From Fidelibacterota bacterium (GTDB lineage Bacteria; Fidelibacterota; UBA8477; JABMPR01): a stretch of 10,240 nucleotides of DNA. Under the pieces are notes generated by a model, which saw nothing but the letters and a program-made list of their open reading frames with translations, was not told the DNA's origin and ran no database searches. The position numbers and the translations under genes are program-made. The stretch lies in assembly GCA_030596225.1 (NCBI GenBank), contig JAUVKO010000055.1, positions 1 through 10,240 on the forward strand, in the 5' to 3' direction. Positions 1 to 5,771 of this stretch are shown here, piece by piece; the stretch's first letter is position 1; every line of letters starts with the position of its first letter.

Positions 1-135
1 AATCATGCTGAAATGTAGTTTATTTGTGCAGTATTTCAAAGCTTACACTACCTGTTATGGATAGATATGAACCAGTCGCTATTACCCACTATTCACTTTG
101 TATTTTTCTCTCTCTGTGTACTTTTTAAGCCAGCT

Positions 136-798
136 ATGAAACACTTACTTGGATTTATCATTCTCATGTCTTGTATTAGCGCCCAGATCCAGGTGCAAGA
201 CTCAAGCTACTATTATATCGGCTGGGGAAAGCCAGGTACTGCTGCGTTCGTTGCTCGGGATTCGCTGAAAGATTTTGACTATACACAGGTTGACTTTCTC
301 AATAATAAACCTGTAATGATCAAGCATTTTAGTAGGGACAGTATTCTTCAAGATCATGTTGAAAATGAGTATGATCAATATGGGAATCATATTTCCAGTA
401 AATCATTTAATGCATTTAACAAAGGAAGAGAAGAATTCATCTTCCGGAATGACCCAACAGAGATGGCGCTCTTCAGAACCGTCTTTGGTCCAACTTTCAG
501 TCCGGCTAATTCCAATTTTATGATTCGCCGGGAATACAATGAGTATGGCCGTGAAACTGCTTATTATATCATTGGAGCTCATGGGAAAAATCTCTGCTCA
601 AGAATAACCATTTATCGGGATGACAAACGGAAAGAGCAGGAAATCCTACGGGATGAGCTGAATGACACGCTGCTCACGGAGCGTCGCTATAAATACGTTG
701 ATAGTGAGAAACGCACTATACTCGAGGAGTTTAACGGGGCCGGAAAAATGGTGCAGCGTGTGGTGTTGTTCGATCACCATGACATTATTCAAGAATAG
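136..798 (+). CDS. Exported protein of unknown function with Y-[DN]-x-x-G motifs
   Basis: I do not recognise a named family. The frame is open from 67, but I start it at ATG 136 because this puts a normal signal peptide (MKHLLGFIILMSCISAQ) at the N-terminus; the 23 residues before it look like translated leader. The product is 220 residues. Cleavage after Ala16 would leave Gln17 at the mature end. Cys13 after L-M-S could instead be a weak lipobox. Three similar motifs recur: EYDQYGN (78-84), EYNEYGRE (133-140) and EEFNGAGK (197-204), set among beta-prone, charged stretches. They resemble the short YD/MORN-like repeats of cell-surface proteins, which suggests a repeated beta-hairpin fold, but this is inference. 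No clear Shine-Dalgarno precedes the start. The gene ends 17 bases before the RMDN-family gene, so the two are probably co-transcribed. Confidence 0.7.
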   Translation: MKHLLGFIILMSCISAQIQVQDSSYYYIGWGKPGTAAFVARDSLKDFDYTQVDFLNNKPVMIKHFSRDSILQDHVENEYDQYGNHISSKSFNAFNKGREEFIFRNDPTEMALFRTVFGPTFSPANSNFMIRREYNEYGRETAYYIIGAHGKNLCSRITIYRDDKRKEQEILRDELNDTLLTERRYKYVDSEKRTILEEFNGAGKMVQRVVLFDHHDIIQE

Positions 799-815
799 TT
801 AATGAAGGAGGAGAT

Positions 816-1595
816 ATGAAAAGAAGTGTACTACTGATGTTAGTACTGGGCTTGGTATCACTGGGATTTGCTCAAGATACCATGGAAGAGACCATTGTTG
901 ATCCTGTTGCAGACCTGTTAATGCAGGCTGAAGTAACGCATGAAGCCAAGGATTATGATGCAACCATGGATTTGCTCCAACAAGCTTATGCACTTGACGA
1001 GATGAATGCTGAGATCCTCTGGAAGATCAGTCGTGGATATTTTGATTTTGCCGATCGGAAACCCAATGATCTGAAGTATAAAAAACCCTTTCTTTACAAG
1101 GGTCGTGATGCAGCTGATAAGGCATTAGCTATTAATGACAAAAGTGCCGCTGCTCATAAGTGGTATGCTATCCATCATGGTCAAGTCGGTGAATGTGAGG
1201 GTACTGAACAGAAGATCAAGAATTCTTACGGCATGAGAGATCATACTATGTTAGCGATCAAATATGACCCGGAAGACGATGCTAACTATCATGTAATGGG
1301 TCGCTGGCATTATGCACTATCTGATCTATCGTGGATCGAGCGTCAGATAGCCAGTATCATTTATGCAACGCCACCAGAAGCCTCTTTTGAAGAAGCACTG
1401 GAGTTTTTTATAAAGGCCTACGGACTGGATAATTCTGATATTCGTAATATGCTCTATATCGGTTATTGTCATGATGAACTGGATGATGAAGATGCTGCAG
1501 AAAAATGGTTTAAAATGGCCATAGATGCACCGGCTGAAACTGACAGTGATCGTGGTCTTCAAAAAGAAGCTCGAGAAGCTTTAGACGATTTATAA
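816..1595 (+). CDS. Exported TPR protein of the RMDN (regulator of microtubule dynamics) family
   Basis: This is a 259-residue exported helical-repeat protein, probably periplasmic. A signal peptide covers residues 1-19 (LGLVSLGFA|Q), giving Gln20 as the mature end. The rest is TPR-like, with helical pairs near 34-63, 95-120, 140-165, 190-205 and 213-240. The central part carries the hallmarks of the RMDN1-3 family: AHKWYAI (113-119), IKNSY (134-138), DP-D-(x)-H-x-MGRW (151-164), L-x-W-x-x-R-x-x-A (171-179) and ATPP (184-187), followed by the EEAL-x-F-x-x-A repeat (192-201). RMDN proteins are best known in eukaryotes, and bacterial members are mostly annotated as TPR proteins without a known role. 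A strong AAGGAGG at 805-811 fixes the ATG. It sits 17 bases after the preceding exported-protein gene and is closed by the terminator that follows. The family call is firm; the molecular function is unknown. Confidence 0.85.
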   Translation: MKRSVLLMLVLGLVSLGFAQDTMEETIVDPVADLLMQAEVTHEAKDYDATMDLLQQAYALDEMNAEILWKISRGYFDFADRKPNDLKYKKPFLYKGRDAADKALAINDKSAAAHKWYAIHHGQVGECEGTEQKIKNSYGMRDHTMLAIKYDPEDDANYHVMGRWHYALSDLSWIERQIASIIYATPPEASFEEALEFFIKAYGLDNSDIRNMLYIGYCHDELDDEDAAEKWFKMAIDAPAETDSDRGLQKEAREALDDL

Positions 1596-1596
1596 T
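1591..1596 (+). promoter_or_regulatory. Possible -10 element (TATAAT) for the LD-carboxypeptidase gene
   Basis: A perfect TATAAT overlaps the TAA stop of the RMDN-family gene. It would start transcription near 1603, just before the terminator hairpin. No convincing -35 hexamer lies 16-18 bases upstream (the bases there read roughly AGCTCG), so this may be chance in AT-rich DNA. It is listed because the downstream gene begins only about 20 bases after the terminator and needs a promoter somewhere here or read-through. Confidence 0.25.
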
Positions 1597-1609
1597 CACT
1601 CTAATAGGT

Positions 1610-1640
1610 AAAGGGCACTCCCCGGAGTGCCCTTTCTTTT
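1610..1640 (+). terminator. Rho-independent terminator after the RMDN-family gene
   Basis: A perfect 12-bp stem (1610-1621 paired with 1624-1635, left arm AAAGGGCACTCC) is followed by a T-rich tract CTTTTT (1636 onward). With such a short nominal loop the top pair is probably open in the RNA. It lies 14 bases after the stop codon and is the clearest intrinsic terminator in the window. Confidence 0.9.
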
Positions 1641-1661
1641 TAACGATAAAAAGGAAAACAC

Positions 1662-2591
1662 ATGATCATTCCTGATCCTATTCAAGCAGGTGCGACCATT
1701 GCTGTCATTTCACCCGCATCAGCCCCCAAACCGGATAAACTGAAACGTGGGATAGAATATCTTAAAGCAAAGGGTTACCAGGTGAAGGAAGGACCCAATC
1801 TCCGGAATAAGCATAAATATCTTTCCGGTCATGGTCCTGAACAATTATCTGATCTCCACTGGGCTTTTGCTGATGATGAAGTGGACATGATCATTTGCAG
1901 CCGGGGTGGATATGGCACTCCCCGCTATTTGGATGATTTGGATTACGAACTGATTGCACAGCATCCTAAATTCTTAGTCGGCTACTCTGACATCACTGCA
2001 TTGCAATGTGCTGTGGGGGTGGAAACTGGATTGGTAACGATCTCCGGCGCTATGGTTGCAGTAGAAATGGCTGCCGAGGGTGGGATTGATCCCTATACAG
2101 AAACCTGTTTCTGGGATCTGGTAACTAAACCATTCTCAGGTCAATTACTCCAGAATCCCTCTGATATTCCTTATCATACTCTTTCCTCAGGGACGGGGAC
2201 AGGTCCTTTGGTGGGTGGTTGTCTTTCTCTTTTTAATAATCTTATGGGAACCCCCTATTTTCCTGATGTTGCCGGCGGTATTATGGTTTTGGAAGATATT
2301 GGAGAAAATGTTCAGCATCTTGATCGCATGTTAAGTCAGTTCAAAATGGCTGGTTTCTTTCACGGAGAGGATCGCATCAACGGTCTTATGCTGGGTCAGT
2401 TCATTGATACCTGGGAAAATGCTGACGAAGATGATTTCACTCTTGAAGAGCTGGTCAGTGAGATCATTGGAAAAGTTGATTTCCCTATTGTTTCCAATAT
2501 GGCTTATGGTCATAACATGCGGAAGATGAGTTTACCCCTGGGAGCAACAGTCAAGCTGAATGGGGAAGCCGGAAGTCTGACCCTTCTGTGA
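1662..2591 (+). CDS. ldcA: LD-carboxypeptidase, peptidase family S66 (muramoyltetrapeptide carboxypeptidase)
   Basis: This is a cytoplasmic serine peptidase that, in the LdcA branch, removes the terminal D-alanine from murein tetrapeptides during peptidoglycan recycling. At 309 residues it has the usual LdcA length. It lacks a signal peptide and opens with the S66 N-terminal segment (G-x-T-I-A-V-I-S-P-A-S, 10-20). The motif SRGGYGTPRYLDDLD (80-94) is typical. The catalytic triad is visible: nucleophile Ser109 in GYSDIT (107-112), Glu211 in VLEDIGE (209-215) followed by LDRML, and His284 in YGHN with LPLG just after (291-294). An AAGGA at 1651-1655 precedes the ATG. The stop shares one base with the ATG of the next gene, indicating translational coupling. 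The S66 family also includes MccF-type microcin C immunity peptidases. The length and lack of extra loops favour LdcA, but substrate cannot be proved from sequence. Confidence 0.9.
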   Translation: MIIPDPIQAGATIAVISPASAPKPDKLKRGIEYLKAKGYQVKEGPNLRNKHKYLSGHGPEQLSDLHWAFADDEVDMIICSRGGYGTPRYLDDLDYELIAQHPKFLVGYSDITALQCAVGVETGLVTISGAMVAVEMAAEGGIDPYTETCFWDLVTKPFSGQLLQNPSDIPYHTLSSGTGTGPLVGGCLSLFNNLMGTPYFPDVAGGIMVLEDIGENVQHLDRMLSQFKMAGFFHGEDRINGLMLGQFIDTWENADEDDFTLEELVSEIIGKVDFPIVSNMAYGHNMRKMSLPLGATVKLNGEAGSLTLL

Positions 2592-3217
2592 TGCTTGATT
2601 GGACAGAATGGCTGGGATATGTTGCCTCCGTTGTGGTGGCAATATCGCTGACCATGACCAATATCCGCCGGCTGCGTTGGATCAACCTGATTGGGGCAAT
2701 AGCCTTCACAATATATGGGACAGTATTACAGCTATACCCGGTGATGATTGTCAACGGTTTCATTGTAGGGATCAATATCTATTACCTGGTTCGTATCTCC
2801 CTGACTAAAGACCGTTTTCATTTGATGCCCATTTCCTGGGACACCAGTATTTTTCTCCCCAGGTTTGTTGAATTTTATGCTCAGGACATCTCCAAATATT
2901 TTCCGGATGTAGATTTTGAAGATCTGCGTCAATATAGCACCATCGTTATTACCAGGAATGTTGTGCCTGTCGGTCTATTTATTTATGAACGGCAGGAACA
3001 TGGCATCATTCGAATTCACCTGGATTATGAGATTCCCATGTACCGTGATTATGAAAGTTCGCGTTACTTCTTTCGGGAATTTCGAAGCTTAATGGATAAG
3101 GAAAGTTTTCATACTTACATTAGCTATTGCAGTGTGCCCATTCATGAACGTTATTTGCGCCGTATGAAATTCACAGAAGACCCAGATGAACCGGGTTGTT
3201 TTGTGCGTAAAATGTGA
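2591..3217 (+). CDS. YgjV-like inner-membrane domain fused to a GNAT-like domain
   Basis: This 208-residue protein has two parts. Residues 8-70 form three membrane helices (about 8-24, 32-48, 51-68) with the YgjV-family pattern: GYVASVVVAISL, then RLRWINLIGAIAFTIYG, then YPVMIVNGFIVGINIYYL. Residues 85-208 are soluble and read like a GNAT acyltransferase core: a strand-turn segment VPVGLFIYE (125-133), IRIHLDYEIP (140-149), a YRDYESSRYFF stretch (151-161) where the acyl-CoA loop would lie, and a closing YLRRMKF..GCFVRKM. The canonical Q/R-x-x-G-x-G/A loop is not obvious, so catalysis is uncertain. A GTG at 2588 is in frame, but I use ATG 2591, which overlaps the TGA of the upstream peptidase gene by one base. 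No independent Shine-Dalgarno is clear, consistent with coupled translation. Function is unknown. The membrane-domain call is firm and the GNAT call moderate. Confidence 0.78.
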   Translation: MLDWTEWLGYVASVVVAISLTMTNIRRLRWINLIGAIAFTIYGTVLQLYPVMIVNGFIVGINIYYLVRISLTKDRFHLMPISWDTSIFLPRFVEFYAQDISKYFPDVDFEDLRQYSTIVITRNVVPVGLFIYERQEHGIIRIHLDYEIPMYRDYESSRYFFREFRSLMDKESFHTYISYCSVPIHERYLRRMKFTEDPDEPGCFVRKM

Positions 3218-3242
3218 TTTGTTCAAAAGCGATAGATTATAT

Positions 3243-3396
3243 TTAACCGCAGAGCGCGCCCTTCGACTTTGCTCAGGACGGGCTCCGTACGCGAAGAAAA
3301 AAGTAGATTGTAAAGTTTTACTGATGAACCCTAAAGATAGTGACATACTCAACTACTCCTTTGCGATCTTGGCGTCCTTTGCGGTTAGAAAAAAAG
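3243..3396. repeat. Non-coding REP/MITE-like element with imperfect terminal inverted repeats
   Basis: This fills most of the 220-base gap between the YgjV-GNAT and DUF5020 genes. The ends are an imperfect 11-bp inverted repeat: TAACCGCAGAG (3244-3254) against the complement of CTTTGCGGTTA (3377-3387), 10 of 11 matching. Near the left end is a REP-like core, TTCGACT-TTGCTCAGGAC-(GGG)CTCCG (3262-3287), able to pair GCCC (3258-3261) with GGGC (3280-3283). The right end has the internal echo CTTTGCGA/CTTTGCGG. No transposase or likely gene lies inside; short open frames across it on both strands look accidental. A decayed relative of the core lies at 9922-9955. Confidence 0.65.
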
Positions 3397-3437
3397 AAGT
3401 TACATAATTAGTTTTTCTAATAATTGAGGAGTCCAGC

Positions 3438-4100
3438 ATGTACCAGGCCCACAAAATTATTCTCACTATTCTGATATTAAGTAGCATGGCTTTTTCACAG
3501 AACCTGCAACTTCATTATGAGGCTTCTGGTGATCGTGAATATCTGGTTTCAACGCTGGAGATGTTCAAGCCAGATCAATATGGCTCAACCTTCTGGTTCG
3601 TTGATATGGAGTATGATGCACCTGGTGTAAAAGGGGCTTCTCTGGCCTATTGGGAGATCGCTCGTGCCTTCACATTACCGATAAATAGTCTTTCAGTAAC
3701 CATACAGTATAATGCTGGAGTGGCAACCTTCGGGTCTTTCGGTCAGGCTTGGATGGTCGGAGTAAACTATTATCTGGACCTGGGGTTTGTTGCTTTACCA
3801 ATAGATGTTTTATATCGTGCTACTGAAGGTACTCATTCACCCGATTTCCAACTGACAACCACTTGGTTCGTACCATTGTTAGATGAAAATGTTGAGTTTT
3901 CTGGTTTTATCGATATTTGGTCAGAGGATGATTGTAATGTTGATAAAAAGAAACTAATCTATCAGGCAGAACCTCAGCTATGGTATAATGCCAATGAACA
4001 TCTTTCTATAGGGTCAGAGGTAGAGATTAGCAAGAATTTCGTTTTTGGAAAAACCGGTATCCAGGCTTTGCCAACTATTGGATTACGCTGGACTTTTTAA
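3438..4100 (+). CDS. Outer-membrane beta-barrel protein, DUF5020 family (Tsx-like)
   Basis: This 220-residue exported protein is predicted to be a small outer-membrane barrel. A signal peptide (1-20, SSMAFS|Q) leaves Gln21 first. The mature part follows the DUF5020 pattern closely: NLQLHYE (22-28), STLEMFKPDQYGSTFWFVDM (38-57), SLAYWEIAR (68-76), QYNAG (90-94), FQLTTTWFVP (137-146), FSGFIDIWSE (154-163), EPQLWYN (178-184), LSIGSEVEISKNF (189-201). It ends in LRWTF; the terminal aromatic is the usual sorting signal of barrel proteins. DUF5020 belongs with nucleoside-channel (Tsx-like) barrels, so a small-molecule pore is plausible, but the substrate is unknown. A GAGGAG at 3426-3431 fixes the start. 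It stands alone, bounded upstream by the repeat element and downstream by a convergent gene. Confidence 0.87.
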   Translation: MYQAHKIILTILILSSMAFSQNLQLHYEASGDREYLVSTLEMFKPDQYGSTFWFVDMEYDAPGVKGASLAYWEIARAFTLPINSLSVTIQYNAGVATFGSFGQAWMVGVNYYLDLGFVALPIDVLYRATEGTHSPDFQLTTTWFVPLLDENVEFSGFIDIWSEDDCNVDKKKLIYQAEPQLWYNANEHLSIGSEVEISKNFVFGKTGIQALPTIGLRWTF

Positions 4101-4120
4101 ACCAAAAAGTTGGATTCCAA
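4101..4120 (-). terminator. Possible weak terminator for the amidohydrolase-like gene
   Basis: On the minus strand TTGGAATCCAA (4120-4110) forms a 5-bp hairpin followed by CTTTTT. It lies about 54 bases after the stop of the minus-strand gene. The stem is short, so confidence is low. Together with the plus-strand hairpin at 4152-4168 it fits the convergent arrangement. Confidence 0.35.
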
Positions 4121-4151
4121 AAAAGGCGACGATTCAAATCATTGTTTTGTA

Positions 4152-4168
4152 GGGGATTCCCCGGTTTT
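4152..4168 (+). terminator. Possible weak terminator for the DUF5020 gene
   Basis: GGGG-ATT-CCCC (4152-4162) is followed by GGTTTTT. The stem has only four G-C pairs, but its place about 50 bases after the stop and the T-run suit a terminator between convergent genes. Confidence 0.4.
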
Positions 4169-4173
4169 TCAAA

Positions 4174-5343
4174 TCAGGAAATGGCTCGCAAGCGTTCGTT
4201 GGTAAACAAGATGATGTCATAGGGATCTGCGATACTGCTTTCTGAACGAATGGAAAAGATCTTAGCATCCTTCCCTGGTTCTAAACTTCCAATCTTATTA
4301 ACCAACCCTAATGCTTTCGCTCCATTAAGCGTAGCCATTTGCATGATCTCATCCGGTGTAAAACCATATTCAGCCGAGGCAGATCTCATTTCAGCACGAA
4401 TATCCATGTGCTCAGCAAAAGTTCCCAGACAGATATTAAATCCCTTATCCCGGATCAATTGACCGGGAGCTGTCCCCAATTCCCACTGCCGATCAAAACG
4501 AGGATGAAGACACATGTGGTAAGTCTCTGTCCGATTGTTTAATAGGTCAAGTTCTTCCTCTTCGAGAGTAATAACATGACTAAGGATAGTTTCCGGAGCA
4601 GCAAAGGCATTGTTTAGAAAATAGCGCAAAGGTGTTGTATGTGGGGGTTGCCAGCGGTAATCCATGTCATCCTTGGCCAGGAGGTATTGATAGATTCGAC
4701 CCTGACCTTTCATAAAAAAATGTTCCTCATCTTTCATGAAAGACATAGGCAAAGCTGTTCTCTGATTGCTGCGGGAGATATTACGGAATACATCAGGACT
4801 TAGGTTGAATAAAAATTCACCAGCCTGGTAAAAACGGGTTTGTTCGCTATCTTTGAATTGCCCCCGGTTATTCCAGATCTTATGTGCATCGCCCTCACGG
4901 AATCCCTGCAGCATTTGAAAGACCACTGAATAGAGACCCGAATTTTCAAGATGGTCGCTTATCTCCGGATGCCGGGTGCGAATTCCAATGGCGACTGTTC
5001 CGTAATCATAACAGCGTTTTATAGCACTAAGGAGCTCACTCTCCACCTCTAATTTTGAAGTAAGTCGAGTATGATTCTTACCGGAATGCAGCCAGTTGAA
5101 AAAACTGCCCCTGGGTGTTGACTGGGGGTCTGCTACCGGATAGTCGGGATGAAACAACGCATTTACAAGGGCTGGGGATAAAACAGTATGTCCCAAATCC
5201 TGAGCGGTTTTCTGATCACCTTTATAGCCACTCTGTTTACCAATTGCTGTGATCTTACCATTTGCTATGGAAACATAGCCGTTGTGGATTGGACCACTGA
5301 CGATGGGAAGCACCCATTCTGCGAAAAAAGTACGTTCTGACAT
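4174..5343 (-). CDS. Amidohydrolase-superfamily protein lacking key metal ligands (probable pseudo-enzyme)
   Basis: This 389-residue cytoplasmic protein has the overall plan of the TrzN/SsnA/aminofutalosine-deaminase branch of metal-dependent amidohydrolases. An N-terminal beta-sandwich strand (GYVSIANGKITAIG, 22-35) comes first, then the TIM-barrel entry TVLSPALVNALFHPDYP (53-69). RGSFFNWL (78-85) and EEELDLL (262-268) follow, and the family C-terminus is MATLNGAKALGL...IGSLEPGKDAKI (336-361). The metal site is damaged. The usual N-A-H-x-H is N-A-L-F-H, so Leu63 replaces the first His. The strand-5 H-x-A-E segment reads MSFMK (200-204). The usual G-T-D-S is GTFA, so Phe309 replaces the metal-binding Asp. 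His256 survives in LSHV. The reading frame is long and intact, which argues against ordinary gene decay. It may bind a ligand without hydrolysis. No good Shine-Dalgarno precedes ATG 5343. The C-terminus stops early compared with active relatives. Confidence 0.8.
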   Translation of the reverse strand: MSERTFFAEWVLPIVSGPIHNGYVSIANGKITAIGKQSGYKGDQKTAQDLGHTVLSPALVNALFHPDYPVADPQSTPRGSFFNWLHSGKNHTRLTSKLEVESELLSAIKRCYDYGTVAIGIRTRHPEISDHLENSGLYSVVFQMLQGFREGDAHKIWNNRGQFKDSEQTRFYQAGEFLFNLSPDVFRNISRSNQRTALPMSFMKDEEHFFMKGQGRIYQYLLAKDDMDYRWQPPHTTPLRYFLNNAFAAPETILSHVITLEEEELDLLNNRTETYHMCLHPRFDRQWELGTAPGQLIRDKGFNICLGTFAEHMDIRAEMRSASAEYGFTPDEIMQMATLNGAKALGLVNKIGSLEPGKDAKIFSIRSESSIADPYDIILFTNERLRAIS

Positions 5344-5354
5344 GGTAATAATCT

Positions 5355-5389
5355 AATTAGGAATTATAAATTAGAAATTAGGAATTGAA
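5355..5389. repeat. Five-unit degenerate heptamer tandem repeat (AATTAGG)
   Basis: Consecutive 7-base units read AATTAGG, AATTATA, AATTAGA, AATTAGG, AATTGAA. The array lies in the 87-base gap between the divergent amidohydrolase-like and chorismate mutase genes, 11 bases upstream of the former's ATG. It therefore falls within the leader or promoter zone of both genes. Two exact copies of AATTAGGAATT start 21 bases apart (5355 and 5376). Confidence 0.7.
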
Positions 5390-5430
5390 ATTCGTCACAG
5401 CAAGTCTGCTTTTAGTCTATATTGACCCAC

Positions 5431-5718
5431 ATGTCGAATAAAATATCAAAACATCGTAAAAAGATAGATGAGTTGGACGCACAGATATTGGAATTGATCC
5501 AGGAGCGGGTTCAGGAAGCCATCAGTATCCGACTACTTAAGATCGAAGAAAATATCCCCCTCTTTACACCTGAACGAGAACAGGAATTAATCCAGCGTCT
5601 CATCAAGAATTCTGGTGGTCGCCTGTCAGCCCCCGTGATTGAGGATATTTGGAAAACGATCATCAAGGGCGGCAAGGAAACCGAAGACAACATTAATGCC
5701 CGCTACTTTGATAAGTAA
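5431..5718 (+). CDS. Stand-alone chorismate mutase, AroQ (type II, all-helical) class
   Basis: This 95-residue cytoplasmic protein would convert chorismate to prephenate, the first committed step to phenylalanine and tyrosine. The fold is the AroQ three-helix bundle: a long H1 with R-x-x-I-D-x-L-D (9-16) and LIQER (22-26), then K37, then PEREQELIQRL (47-57), and a last helix IEDIWKTII (70-78). By alignment with the E. coli mutase domain, Arg11, Arg28, Lys39, Arg51 and Glu52 correspond to Arg9, Arg26, Lys37, Arg49 and Glu50 here. The Gln88 position is Glu85, as in the yeast enzyme, and the Asp48 position is Thr46. The frame also opens at TTG 5422, but I use ATG 5431. No strong Shine-Dalgarno is seen. 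It is not fused to prephenate dehydratase or DAHP synthase and has no aromatic-pathway neighbour here. Confidence 0.82.
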   Translation: MSNKISKHRKKIDELDAQILELIQERVQEAISIRLLKIEENIPLFTPEREQELIQRLIKNSGGRLSAPVIEDIWKTIIKGGKETEDNINARYFDK

Positions 5719-5749
5719 TCCCCAATCATCGCTTTTTTGAATGGGGATT
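5717..5749. terminator. Hairpin between convergent chorismate mutase and oadB genes
   Basis: AATCCCCA (5717-5724) pairs with TGGGGATT (5742-5749) around a 17-base loop containing TTTTTT. There is no T-run after the stem on either strand, so it is not a classic intrinsic terminator. Its place between two converging stop codons suggests a shared 3'-end structure. Confidence 0.4.
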
Positions 5750-5771
5750 GCTAACAATTTACCTTGTTCAG

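Noticed and set aside
67..135. Extension of the first gene to an ATG at 67
   Set aside because: It would bury a normal signal peptide 23 residues into the protein; ATG 136 gives a standard exported N-terminus.
3089..3352. Minus-strand open frame of 87 codons across the repeat element
   Set aside because: It is the opposite-strand shadow of the YgjV-GNAT gene and the repeat; REP-type DNA often gives such accidental frames.
3259..3396. Possible CRISPR or small-RNA gene in the repeat-containing gap
   Set aside because: There are only two related words, no regular repeat-spacer spacing, no cas genes, and no terminator-like end that would mark a small RNA.
3186..3407. Plus-strand open frame of 73 codons overlapping the end of the YgjV-GNAT gene
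   Set aside because: It runs through the intergenic repeat element, has no ribosome site, and translates the repeat into low-likelihood protein.
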